6,893 nucleotides of DNA from Ruminococcus sp. UBA1780 (GCA_002315235.1 DCGK01000089.1:1-6893), one strand, 5' to 3'; positions 1 through 5,977 are shown, counted from the first letter of the stretch. The notes: generated by a model from the sequence alone, not told the origin. Translations and numbers: made by a program.

Positions 1-472
1 GAGCATCCCATAAGCACCATTCTGCAAATGAGAAGAAGCTGAATGTCTTTGCAGCAGAACCTTCATTTGTAAGAACTACCTGCTGAACTTCACCGTCATA
101 GTTCTGAGGAACAAAGAAAGTAACTTCAGCCTTAAGGTCATTCTTCTTACCTGTGATTACTGTGTAGCCCATACCGTGACGGCATTCGTATGAATCGAGC
201 TCTGTCTTAACCGGTGACCAGCCCGGATTCCATACTGTACCGTTTTCGTTGATATAGAAATAACGTCCGCCCATATCAATAGGTACATTGTTGTAACGGT
301 ATCTTGTTATTCTTCTGAGACGGGCATCCTTGTAGAAGCTGTAACCGCCTGCAGTATTTGAAATCAGTGAGAAGAATCCCTGTGTTCCAAGGTAGTTAAT
401 CCATGGATAAGGTGTTCTTGGAGAATTGATAACGTATTCTCTTCTTGCGTCATCGAAAAATCCGAATTTCAT
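1..472 (-). CDS. cbpA: Cellobiose phosphorylase (GH94), N-terminal part, cut by left window edge
   Basis: The visible 157 codons encode the N-terminus of a glycoside hydrolase family 94 enzyme. The protein begins MKFGFFDDARREYVINSPRT and continues through PYPWINYLG, FFSLISNTAGGYSFYKDA, RRITRYRYNN and SYECRHGMGY to FSFAEWCLWDA at the edge. This order and spacing match the N-terminal beta-sandwich region of cellobiose phosphorylases as I remember them (Cellvibrio gilvus, Clostridium, Ruminococcus). The family enzyme is cytoplasmic and cleaves cellobiose with inorganic phosphate, with inversion, to alpha-glucose-1-phosphate and glucose, saving ATP. No signal peptide is seen, as expected. The family is about 800 residues, so the catalytic (alpha/alpha)6 domain lies outside the window. 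The ATG is supported by AAGGAG (480-485) seven bases upstream and by the conserved MKxGxFDD start. A promoter and a dyad lie just upstream. Another GH94 specificity (for example chitobiose or laminaribiose) is less likely but cannot be excluded from the N-terminus alone. Confidence 0.93.
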   Translation of the reverse strand, partial: MKFGFFDDARREYVINSPRTPYPWINYLGTQGFFSLISNTAGGYSFYKDARLRRITRYRYNNVPIDMGGRYFYINENGTVWNPGWSPVKTELDSYECRHGMGYTVITGKKNDLKAEVTFFVPQNYDGEVQQVVLTNEGSAAKTFSFFSFAEWCLWDA

Positions 473-502
473 AAGAAAACTCCTTTTATTAATTAATTTT
501 TT

Positions 503-524
503 GTTTTGTGGAAATTATCAAAAC
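503..524. promoter_or_regulatory. Dyad GTTTTG-N10-CAAAAC, possible operator of cbpA
   Basis: A perfect inverted repeat with 6-bp arms (503-508 and 519-524) and a 10-bp spacer sits just downstream of the predicted transcription start, about 528, in the cbpA leader. That is where a repressor could block initiation or early elongation. The size and spacing resemble sites of dimeric helix-turn-helix regulators, but it matches no consensus I recognise, including the catabolite-responsive cre site. In AT-rich DNA a 6+6 dyad can arise by chance, so a function is inference. Confidence 0.3.
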
Positions 525-534
525 TATTAAGCTG

Positions 535-563
535 ATTATATCATATTTTTTATTCTTTTTCAA
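535..563 (-). promoter_or_regulatory. Sigma-A promoter of cbpA
   Basis: On the minus strand TTGAAA (-35, 558-563) is followed after exactly 17 bp by a perfect TATAAT (-10, 535-540). The predicted start is near 528, giving a leader of about 55 nt with AAGGAG before the cbpA ATG. It lies in the gap between galM and cbpA, so cbpA can be transcribed independently of galM. This is the clearest promoter in the window and suggests strong basal expression, possibly controlled through the dyad just downstream. Confidence 0.8.
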
Positions 564-617
564 GTGATTTGCAAAATAAAATATGTCTTTCAGCGTCTCC
601 CTGCGGGACAAAAATTA

Positions 618-1625
618 TTAAAGTGCAACAAAGAAATGCTGTGAGCATTCAAATGACTGACCCTTGATTATTTCCCTGTAGCCGCTTACTGAAGGCTGGA
701 GAGAAAGATTCGGCGCATTAATCATAGCTGTCATCGGTTCAGGACAGAAATATCCGTTGAATCCCTGATCGTTCCATACAATCCAGAAACGGTATTCGTC
801 TGATACTTCATAGCACATCTTTATGCCGCTTGCCCTGTCTTCAGCAATAATTCCGCTGAACGGCTTTCCGTTAAGCTCAAGTCTGCCAGCTGCATACATG
901 TCGTTGTCAAGGTTCTGGAGAACAGGAACCTTTGTTCCGTCAACGTATTCCCTGTCCCAGTCAGAAAGATCAAGAAGTTCCTCTGTAGGAAGACATCTTT
1001 CGTTAAGCTCGCATCTCATCATTGCAGGTACCTGAAGTCTGATGTCTGCAAGCTTTGCGCCGTCAACAAACGGTGCAGCCATAGCTGTATGTGAACCGAT
1101 TGATATCGGAAGAACCTTTTCAGAGTTGTTTGTAAACTTAATATCCTGTTTAAGACCGTCTGCTGAAAGTGTAAATGTATATTCAACTGTAAAATCAACA
1201 GGCATGTACTGATAGAAATCATCAGTACTGTCAAATACGAACTTTGTCTTAACCCAGGCACTGTTTTCATCATGGCTGTATTCCTCAACACTGTGAACTC
1301 TCTTGTGAAGGAAGCCGTGAATGTGGTTGTTATAATGGTTCTTTTCATTTACAGGCCAGTGATATTCAGCGTCAGACGTCTTAAGAACACCGTCAGCAAG
1401 TCTGTTAGGGAAGTAAAGAGTAGGCATGCCCCATACTTCAGGTGAGTTGATAATTGTCTCGGCAGGATTTTCTGCATTGAATCTGAAAAATTCCACCTTG
1501 TGTTCAGTATTTCTGAGTCTGATTACATTACATCCTATTTCATAGGCGATAAGAGCTGTGTATCCTCCGGCTGTGAGTTCAACACATGGTGTGCCGTTGA
1601 AATTAATAAGTCTTGCATCATTCAT
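618..1625 (-). CDS. galM: Aldose 1-epimerase (mutarotase), GalM family
   Basis: A complete 335-residue protein, normal length for galactose mutarotase-like proteins, which interconvert alpha and beta anomers of free aldoses in the cytoplasm. Visible motifs in order: PTLYFPNRLADG (68-79, with the substrate-binding Arg75); NNHIHGFLH (99-107, conserved His103); PISIGSHTAMAAPF (173-186, His179, expected general acid); and CPEPMTAMINAPN (294-306, Glu296, expected general base). By family knowledge these correspond to the active-site His, His and Glu of Lactococcus GalM. There is no signal peptide. The ATG is preceded by AAGGGG (1635-1640) nine bases upstream. The gene lies between a hairpin upstream and the cbpA promoter downstream. 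No strong promoter of its own is visible, so it may depend on readthrough. Its neighbour suggests a role in supplying the right sugar anomer during cellobiose phosphorolysis, which is inference. Some family members act on other sugars or sugar phosphates, so the exact substrate is open. Confidence 0.9.
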   Translation of the reverse strand: MNDARLINFNGTPCVELTAGGYTALIAYEIGCNVIRLRNTEHKVEFFRFNAENPAETIINSPEVWGMPTLYFPNRLADGVLKTSDAEYHWPVNEKNHYNNHIHGFLHKRVHSVEEYSHDENSAWVKTKFVFDSTDDFYQYMPVDFTVEYTFTLSADGLKQDIKFTNNSEKVLPISIGSHTAMAAPFVDGAKLADIRLQVPAMMRCELNERCLPTEELLDLSDWDREYVDGTKVPVLQNLDNDMYAAGRLELNGKPFSGIIAEDRASGIKMCYEVSDEYRFWIVWNDQGFNGYFCPEPMTAMINAPNLSLQPSVSGYREIIKGQSFECSQHFFVAL

Positions 1626-1655
1626 TATGATTTACCCCTTTTCCTTATAAGTGAC

Positions 1656-1690
1656 TATAAAAGCAGGCGGCCGGAAACGACCGCCTGCTG
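1656..1690 (-). terminator. GC-rich hairpin, probable intrinsic terminator after the small membrane protein gene
   Basis: AGCAGGCGG (1662-1670) pairs perfectly with CCGCCTGCT (1681-1689). Including a G-T wobble and two inner C-G pairs, the stem reaches 12 bp, closed by a 4-base loop (1674-1677). On the minus strand the hairpin is followed by TTTTAT, a short U-tract, so it best fits termination of leftward transcription from the gene ending at 1713. The opposite direction has no U-tract. The tract is short, so termination may be partial. The hairpin lies only about 35 bases before the galM start. Confidence 0.72.
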
Positions 1691-1712
1691 AGTGTGCGAT
1701 TAAAATATTGTA

Positions 1713-2087
1713 TTACTTGAATACGTTGATTGAGAAACCGAAAGGAAGCTTTCTGAGTCTGCACTGACAAACTTCAACAATCTTGATGATGAAGAGTGCC
1801 CAGATAGCAAGTGAAACAACATAGCTGACAATTCCGCCTATAAAAGGAATATAGTCTAAAATTCTGTCAAGCACAAGATACTGAGCTAAGTGATATACAA
1901 AAAGTGTAAGAGTCTGGTTTGTAATTTCCTTGGCATATGCTGACTCCTTATTAGAAGCGACTGGAAGGAAAAAGAGAATTTCAGTAATAAGACCTACTAT
2001 CGCAAGTACCTTCTGATTACTCATCTCTTCCTGTTCAAACTGTTCTGTAATTTCTTCCATCTTTAATGAGTTAAAAATTCCATCCAT
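1713..2087 (-). CDS. Small membrane protein of unknown function, DUF4870-like layout
   Basis: A 124-residue protein I cannot name. After an acidic, Glu-rich N-terminus (1-22) come three hydrophobic stretches: about 27-43, 58-74 and 79-104. The loop between the first two carries NKESAYAKEITNQTL, and a basic tail follows with a CxC pair (Cys107, Cys109) and KLPFGFSINVFK. The pattern of a polar 'A..NQ-L' segment, two helices around an IPFIGG turn, and a closing 'lP.g' motif recalls DUF4870/Tic20-like small membrane proteins. This is pattern memory, not a search. The ATG at 2087 is supported by AGGGGG (2098-2103) ten bases upstream; the alternative Met10 has no good site. The gene is flanked by AT-rich DNA upstream and a hairpin downstream, so it is probably its own transcription unit or the tail of the nrdR unit. 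Function unknown; location most likely the cytoplasmic membrane. Confidence 0.75.
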   Translation of the reverse strand: MDGIFNSLKMEEITEQFEQEEMSNQKVLAIVGLITEILFFLPVASNKESAYAKEITNQTLTLFVYHLAQYLVLDRILDYIPFIGGIVSYVVSLAIWALFIIKIVEVCQCRLRKLPFGFSINVFK

Positions 2088-2127
2088 TAGTAATATACCC
2101 CCTGATATTAATTAAATTTATAAAATA

Positions 2128-2156
2128 ATGATATCATAAATATACCTAAAAATCTA
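2128..2156 (-). promoter_or_regulatory. Possible extended -10 promoter for the small membrane protein gene
   Basis: On the minus strand TGATATCAT gives an extended -10 (TG, one base, then TATCAT, 2128-2133). A poor -35, TAGATT (2151-2156), lies 17 bp upstream. Initiation near 2121 would leave a leader of about 34 nt containing the AGGGGG site. The whole gap from 2104 to 2200 is so AT-rich that other -10-like hexamers occur, so this placement is tentative. Confidence 0.3.
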
Positions 2157-2181
2157 TAGAATTTTAAATATATTTTATATT

Positions 2182-2193
2182 TGTTAATTAACA
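2182..2193. repeat. 12-bp perfect palindrome TGTTAATTAACA
   Basis: A perfect palindrome in the AT-rich gap between nrdR and the small membrane protein gene, about 95 bp upstream of the latter's start and 33 bp after the nrdR stop. It could be a regulator site, but it does not resemble the NrdR box consensus and has no second copy in the window that I noticed. Chance is a real possibility in DNA this AT-rich. Confidence 0.3.
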
Positions 2194-2225
2194 CAAAATC
2201 GTCACACTGTGGAGTTGCAAACTAT

Positions 2226-2672
2226 CTATTTTGTATCAAGCTCTGATATGATTTTTATAAAACTTTCCTTGTCAGTAAAATCCTTGTATACAGATGCAAA
2301 CCTTATATACGCTATAGGGTCAAGCGTCTTGAGCTTCTCAAGCACTATATCACCGATTTCTGAAGTTGTAATCTGGTTTTTAAACTCGTTTGCAAAGTTG
2401 TTTTCTATCTCATAGGCAATCCGTGTTACTTCCTCCATGCTCACCGGACGCTTTTTTATGGCACTGTATATGCCGGTTACAAGCTTGTTTTTGTCAAACG
2501 GCTCAAATGATCCGTCTTTCTTTTTTACCATAAGGAGAGGAATATCCATTACTTCGTATGTTGTAAACCTCTTCATGCAGTTGGTACATTCTCTTCTTCT
2601 TCTTTTTTTGTGGTCAAGAGATCTTGAGTCAACCACTTTTGAGTCCGCAAACCCACAGAACGGGCAGTTCAT
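2226..2672 (-). CDS. nrdR: Transcriptional repressor NrdR
   Basis: A 148-residue protein with the full NrdR layout. The N-terminal zinc ribbon has ligands Cys3, Cys6, Cys29 and Cys32 (MNCPFCGFADSKVVDSR, then RRRRECTNCMKRFTTYE), and an ATP-cone spans roughly 46-136, ending in the characteristic RFASVYKDFTDKESF. Family knowledge: NrdR senses ATP/dATP through the cone and represses ribonucleotide reductase operons by binding paired 16-bp NrdR boxes. All expected zinc and cone landmarks are present and the length is normal. The start ATG overlaps the stop of the upstream isomerase-like gene as ATGA (2669-2672). Only a weak site (GAGAG, 2683-2687) precedes it, so translation is probably coupled to the upstream gene. 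I saw no ribonucleotide reductase gene and no convincing NrdR box in the window, so its targets lie elsewhere. No terminator is evident after it. Confidence 0.97.
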   Translation of the reverse strand: MNCPFCGFADSKVVDSRSLDHKKRRRRECTNCMKRFTTYEVMDIPLLMVKKKDGSFEPFDKNKLVTGIYSAIKKRPVSMEEVTRIAYEIENNFANEFKNQITTSEIGDIVLEKLKTLDPIAYIRFASVYKDFTDKESFIKIISELDTK

Positions 2673-3475
2673 ATATCTGTTCTCTCACTTTCTACCTGAT
2701 TTATTATCTTTTCAATATATCTGCAGCTCTCAGCGAGTTCAGATACGGTACTGTAGTTTTTACGGTAAAGCTCCGTCATAACAGCCCCGTCAAATCCTTT
2801 GCTGAAAAGCAGTTTTAAAAAGCCGTAAATATCGAATGTTCCTTTTCCGGGAATCAGACAGTCCTCACCGGCACAGTTGTCACTCATATGAACATGAACA
2901 ATACTGTCACCCAGCGCTTCCGCTATCTCAAACGGATCCTCATCTGATCTGACTGCCTGTTTTATGTCAAGAACAAACCTGGCCCTTTTTCCAAGCTGCT
3001 CCTTCATATGCTTCATAAATTCAAGGCTGTGACTCTGACAGCGTGCAACGTTTTCCTGTGCCACAGTTATCCCGTATCCGTCAGCAAAATCAGAAAACCG
3101 CTCAAAAATCTCAAAATATGACTCCTCCGGAACAGCAACAGTATTCATGTTGCCGTGAAGCACAAAAATCCTGCATCCAAGCCTGTTCATCGCATCAAAA
3201 TAATACCTGTGATATTCAAGCATATCATCGAGTCTTCGGCTGTATCCTGAAAACATCATCATCGGTTCTATCGGACACGTAAAAGGATGGTACGCAGCAC
3301 ATTCCGCATTGTTTCTTCTGAGTATATCAGAAAGCATATCCGTGAACTCCGGAATTATCTCACTGTGAGTATTTACAAAAAGCTCAGTTACTGTAATACC
3401 GTTATCCATAAGCCCGGAAAGAGCATTCTCAATCAGTTCCGGATAAAGGCAGGCTGTTGAAATTCCTGCTTTCAT
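2669..3475 (-). CDS. Sugar phosphate isomerase/epimerase-like TIM-barrel protein (AP endonuclease family 2 fold)
   Basis: A complete 268-residue protein of the xylose isomerase-like TIM-barrel superfamily (PF01261 type). Barrel-strand motifs carrying likely metal ligands appear in order: VTELFVNTHSE (29-39, Glu31), AYHPF (61-65, His63), IFVLHGN (103-109, His107), VAQENVARC (138-146, Glu141), FVLDIKQAVRS (167-177, Asp170), VHVHMSDN (193-200, His194/His196), CLIPGKGTFD (206-215) and MTELYR (233-238, Glu235). The Glu/Asp/His/Glu set is that expected for a divalent-metal isomerase, epimerase or related enzyme. The protein is cytoplasmic with eight cysteines; the substrate cannot be told from sequence. 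The ATG follows AGGGGG (3487-3492) with an 11-base gap. It is the first gene after a terminator and has its own extended -10 promoter. It overlaps nrdR by ATGA. A DNA-repair endonuclease IV role is less likely, as the familiar endonuclease IV signatures are not obvious. Confidence 0.85.
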   Translation of the reverse strand: MKAGISTACLYPELIENALSGLMDNGITVTELFVNTHSEIIPEFTDMLSDILRRNNAECAAYHPFTCPIEPMMMFSGYSRRLDDMLEYHRYYFDAMNRLGCRIFVLHGNMNTVAVPEESYFEIFERFSDFADGYGITVAQENVARCQSHSLEFMKHMKEQLGKRARFVLDIKQAVRSDEDPFEIAEALGDSIVHVHMSDNCAGEDCLIPGKGTFDIYGFLKLLFSKGFDGAVMTELYRKNYSTVSELAESCRYIEKIINQVESERTDI

Positions 3476-3521
3476 TTACTGCATATCCCCCTCGTTCAGT
3501 ACATTTACAATAATATTTTTT

Positions 3522-3551
3522 ATTATAACACAAAACCGCCCTGAAAAACAA
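3522..3551 (-). promoter_or_regulatory. Extended -10 promoter of the isomerase-nrdR unit, overlapping the secF terminator
   Basis: The minus strand reads TGTTATAAT: a perfect TATAAT (3522-3527) with the extended TG one base upstream. A -35-like TTGTTT (3546-3551) lies 18 bp upstream, inside the loop region of the terminator that ends the secDF unit. Initiation near 3515 would give a leader of about 40 nt containing AGGGGG. A small dyad ATAATA-TTTTT-TATTAT (3510-3526) overlaps the -10 and start region. Confidence 0.6.
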
Positions 3552-3560
3552 GGCGGTTTT
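3532..3560 (-). terminator. Intrinsic terminator of secDF (probably works both ways)
   Basis: AAAACCGCC (3532-3540) pairs perfectly with GGCGGTTTT (3552-3560), a 9-bp stem with an 11-base loop, located 29 bases after the secF stop. Reading leftward, the GC core is followed by TTTTG; reading rightward, by six T. It therefore fits the end of secDF transcription and could also stop any opposing transcript. The promoter for the next gene starts inside it. Confidence 0.85.
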
Positions 3561-3588
3561 TTACAATTATCAGATTATGTCCTTTGTT

Positions 3589-4545
3589 TTATGCTTTCTT
3601 TCCCTTTGTCTGCCATGATACCCAGAGGCATGGAGCAAGACAGAGAGATGAGTATGTACCAACCATCATACCTACAATAATCGGTACTGAGAAGCTGAGG
3701 ATTGATGTTACACCGTATACTGATGCAACAATGGAAATGATAAGCATAGTAACAACTGTTGTAATTGATGTTCTGAATGAACGTGTCATTGACTGTGTTG
3801 TACTGATGTTTACAAGATCATGAATTTCTGCCATAGGCATAAGCTTTCTGTTTTCTCTGATACGGTCATAAACAACGATTGTGTTGTTGATTGAACATCC
3901 GAGGATTGTAAGTACAACGGCGATAAAGTTTGAGTTAATCTGGAAACCGATTAATACAAATGCACCGTATGTTACGACTATATCATGAAGAAGTGCGATA
4001 ACAGCACATACGCCTGAGGACCATCCGCTTATTCTCTTGAATCTGAAAGCGATGTAGAGAATAAGAATAACCGCTGAGAACACTACAGCAACTATACACT
4101 TGATGAAGAAGTTACGTCCTGATGAAGCTGCAACGTCTGTTGAGTCGAGAATTTCGATGTCATTGTCTGCGTATGTTTCCTGAAGAGCTGCTGTAAGAGC
4201 ACTCTGTTTTTCAGCTGTAAAGCCTTCGTTTGAAACAAATGAAATTGAAAGCTTCTTTCTGTCACTCTGGAAGAGTTCACCCTGCTGAACAGTTACATTG
4301 GCACCTGTAACCTCTTCAACCCTGCTTTCTGCTTCGCTGTCGATAATTTCACCTGCAAAAGAGTATGTAATCATTGTACCGCCCTTGAATTCGATGGCAA
4401 CATCGACACCAAGGATTGTAACAAGCACTGAAAGTGCGATAAGAACTGCGGATATAACATAGAAAATCTTACTCTTTCCGGTAAAGTTTATACGTTTAAT
4501 ATCGCTTCCTGTTCCGGAAGTCTGTGATTTTGTAGTTTTGCTCAT
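3589..4545 (-). CDS. secF: Protein translocase subunit SecF
   Basis: A 318-residue RND-family membrane protein, the partner of SecD. By family knowledge SecDF uses the proton motive force to pull exported proteins across the membrane after SecYEG/SecA. Visible features: a first membrane helix about 27-46, followed at once by VDVAIEFKGGTMI (47-59, the SecF N-terminal signature); an extracytoplasmic P4-type domain to about 145; and five further helices. These include AVIALLHDIVVTYGAF (181-196, ALLHD) and GCSINNTIVVYDRIREN (216-232). That last motif normally reads GYS-N-D-T, so Asn221 and Cys217 are departures, while the conserved DRIREN is intact. The ATG has a strong GGAGGT (4554-4559) eight bases upstream and overlaps the secD stop as ATGA (4542-4545), so the two are co-translated. 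A terminator follows the stop. Separate SecD and SecF, rather than the fused SecDF of Bacillus, is common in clostridia. Confidence 0.96.
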   Translation of the reverse strand: MSKTTKSQTSGTGSDIKRINFTGKSKIFYVISAVLIALSVLVTILGVDVAIEFKGGTMITYSFAGEIIDSEAESRVEEVTGANVTVQQGELFQSDRKKLSISFVSNEGFTAEKQSALTAALQETYADNDIEILDSTDVAASSGRNFFIKCIVAVVFSAVILILYIAFRFKRISGWSSGVCAVIALLHDIVVTYGAFVLIGFQINSNFIAVVLTILGCSINNTIVVYDRIRENRKLMPMAEIHDLVNISTTQSMTRSFRTSITTVVTMLIISIVASVYGVTSILSFSVPIIVGMMVGTYSSLCLAPCLWVSWQTKGKKA

Positions 4546-5951
4546 TTTTCAGTACCTCCGTAAAGCTTTCTGTTCTTTAACGCATTGAACTTGGAGAGTG
4601 AACCAAGCATGAGCTTTGATGCCCATACACCCATTACAAAGTTAAGAATTGCACCAACTGTAAGTGTGAAACCGAATGAGTAGATTGTACCTTCAGTTGT
4701 AGTACCGAACCATCTGAAGATGAAGCTGAGCATCTTTGCAAAGAGGCTGTCCGGAACACCGAAAGCACCCATAAGGATGATTGCGATAAGGATTACTGTG
4801 AGGTTTCCGTCGAAAATAGCTGAGAAAGCTCTCTTGTAGCCTGATTCAAGAGCAGTATTGAGCTTCTTGCCTGAACGGAGCTCTTCCTTGATACGTTCAC
4901 CTGTGATGATATTGGCGTCAACGCCCATACCGATTGAAAGAATAATACCTGCGATACCAGGAATTGTGAGTGTTGAGCTGTTCATAAAACTGAAGTAGCC
5001 TGATACAGCTGCAAGTGTGCATGTAACCTGACCAAGAAGAGCAATAACTGCAACAAAGCCAGGAAGTCTGTAGAGACAGATCATATAGAGAGCGATGAAT
5101 GCGAATGAAATAAGACCACCGATAATCATAGCTCTGAGAGCACCTGCACCGAGTGTAGGTGAAATTGTTGAGAAGCTTGATGTTGTGAGTGAGAACGGAA
5201 GTGCACCTGAGTTAATCTTGTCTGCAAGTGACTTTGCGTCATCATATGTTTCGAAGCTGCCTGAAATGATTGCATTACCGTCTGTGATGTGAGCCTGAAC
5301 TGTAGGAGCTGAAATAAGATTGCTGTCCATCCAGATTGAAATTGTGCCCTTGTCAACGGAAAGTCTTCCTGTTGCATCAGCGAATTTCTTTGCACCTTCT
5401 GATGTAAGCTTGAGTGAAACAACATATTCAACAGCACCTGTATCCTGCTGCTGATATCCTGCATTTGCGTTGGCAACGTCATCACCGTTGAGGATAAGCT
5501 CACCGGCAGGAACTGTGTTTCCGTTTTCATCAGTTGTTGTGTCTGTTCCTTCACGGAATGTGAGCATCGCTGTACCGCCGAGTTCCTTAACAGCTGCTTC
5601 AGGATCGAAGTTTTCCTCTGATGACTGCCATGGGAAACGAACGATTACGCGGTCATTCTTGTTGTCAACGTAAACGTTGCTGTCTGTGATGCCGAGACCT
5701 GCAAGACGAACCTTCATAACTTCCTTTACGGCGTCGAGCTGTTCTTCTGTCGCATCAAATCCGTCGGCCGGTGCGAATGTTACGTCAACACCACCCTGAA
5801 TGTCTATACCAAGTCTTATGTCCGATACATCTTTAATGTATGTTTTTGCAATATCACCGTACTGGTATTTTACGCCGAAAATAGCAGTGTAGGAAAATCC
5901 GAGGATAAGCAAAAAGACAATAAAGAAAACGGGTTTTTTAATTTTCTTCAC
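4542..5951 (-). CDS. secD: Protein translocase subunit SecD (GTG start)
   Basis: A 469-residue RND-type membrane protein that works with SecF in Sec export. A basic N-terminus (KKIKK) and signal-anchor helix (about 7-26) are followed by RLGIDIQGG (46-54, the SecD D1 signature). The large extracytoplasmic P1 region runs to about 250, and ALPFSLTT...SPTLGAG leads into helix 2. The core motif PGIAGIILSIGMGVDAN (331-347, Asp345 at the conserved acidic position) and GERIKEELRSGK (351-362) are present. Between helices 5 and 6, roughly 398-418, is a hydrophobic, aromatic-rich insert (AKMLSFIFRWFG) where typical SecD has only a short GTG-type turn. The first codon is GTG, chosen because GGAGGA (5958-5963) lies six bases upstream and the signal anchor starts there; no in-frame ATG does better. 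No sigma-A promoter is obvious, so the gene is probably transcribed with purB. It ends overlapping secF by ATGA. Confidence 0.96.
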   Translation of the reverse strand: MKKIKKPVFFIVFLLILGFSYTAIFGVKYQYGDIAKTYIKDVSDIRLGIDIQGGVDVTFAPADGFDATEEQLDAVKEVMKVRLAGLGITDSNVYVDNKNDRVIVRFPWQSSEENFDPEAAVKELGGTAMLTFREGTDTTTDENGNTVPAGELILNGDDVANANAGYQQQDTGAVEYVVSLKLTSEGAKKFADATGRLSVDKGTISIWMDSNLISAPTVQAHITDGNAIISGSFETYDDAKSLADKINSGALPFSLTTSSFSTISPTLGAGALRAMIIGGLISFAFIALYMICLYRLPGFVAVIALLGQVTCTLAAVSGYFSFMNSSTLTIPGIAGIILSIGMGVDANIITGERIKEELRSGKKLNTALESGYKRAFSAIFDGNLTVILIAIILMGAFGVPDSLFAKMLSFIFRWFGTTTEGTIYSFGFTLTVGAILNFVMGVWASKLMLGSLSKFNALKNRKLYGGTEK

Positions 5952-5963
5952 TTTTCTTCCTCC
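5949..5963 (-). promoter_or_regulatory. Ribosome binding site and GTG start of secD
   Basis: GGAGGA (5958-5963) with a 6-base spacer to GTG (5949-5951) decides the secD start. A nearby out-of-frame ATG (5966-5968) opens only six codons (MTEEEK), and its TGA overlaps the GTG as GTGA. It has no ribosome binding site of its own, so it is not annotated as a gene. Confidence 0.8.
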
Positions 5964-5977
5964 GTCATTTTTATTTG

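Noticed and set aside
595..609. Short hairpin TCCC-TGC-GGGA just after the galM stop, considered as the galM terminator
   Set aside because: Only four pairs with a three-base loop. On the minus strand the T-run comes before the hairpin rather than after it, so it does not fit intrinsic termination of galM.
2104..2225. NrdR box (autoregulation) in the gap next to nrdR
   Set aside because: No pair of 16-bp sites resembling ACACwATATATwGTGT at proper spacing. The AT-rich stretches only vaguely resemble it.
2437..2818. Plus-strand open frames opposite nrdR and the isomerase gene
   Set aside because: Antisense to genes with clear motifs; no ribosome binding site and no recognisable protein features.
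5948..5968. Six-codon upstream ORF (MTEEEK) ending in a GTGA overlap with secD, considered as a regulatory leader peptide
   Set aside because: It has no ribosome binding site of its own, and its codons are simply the secD ribosome binding site region read in another frame.
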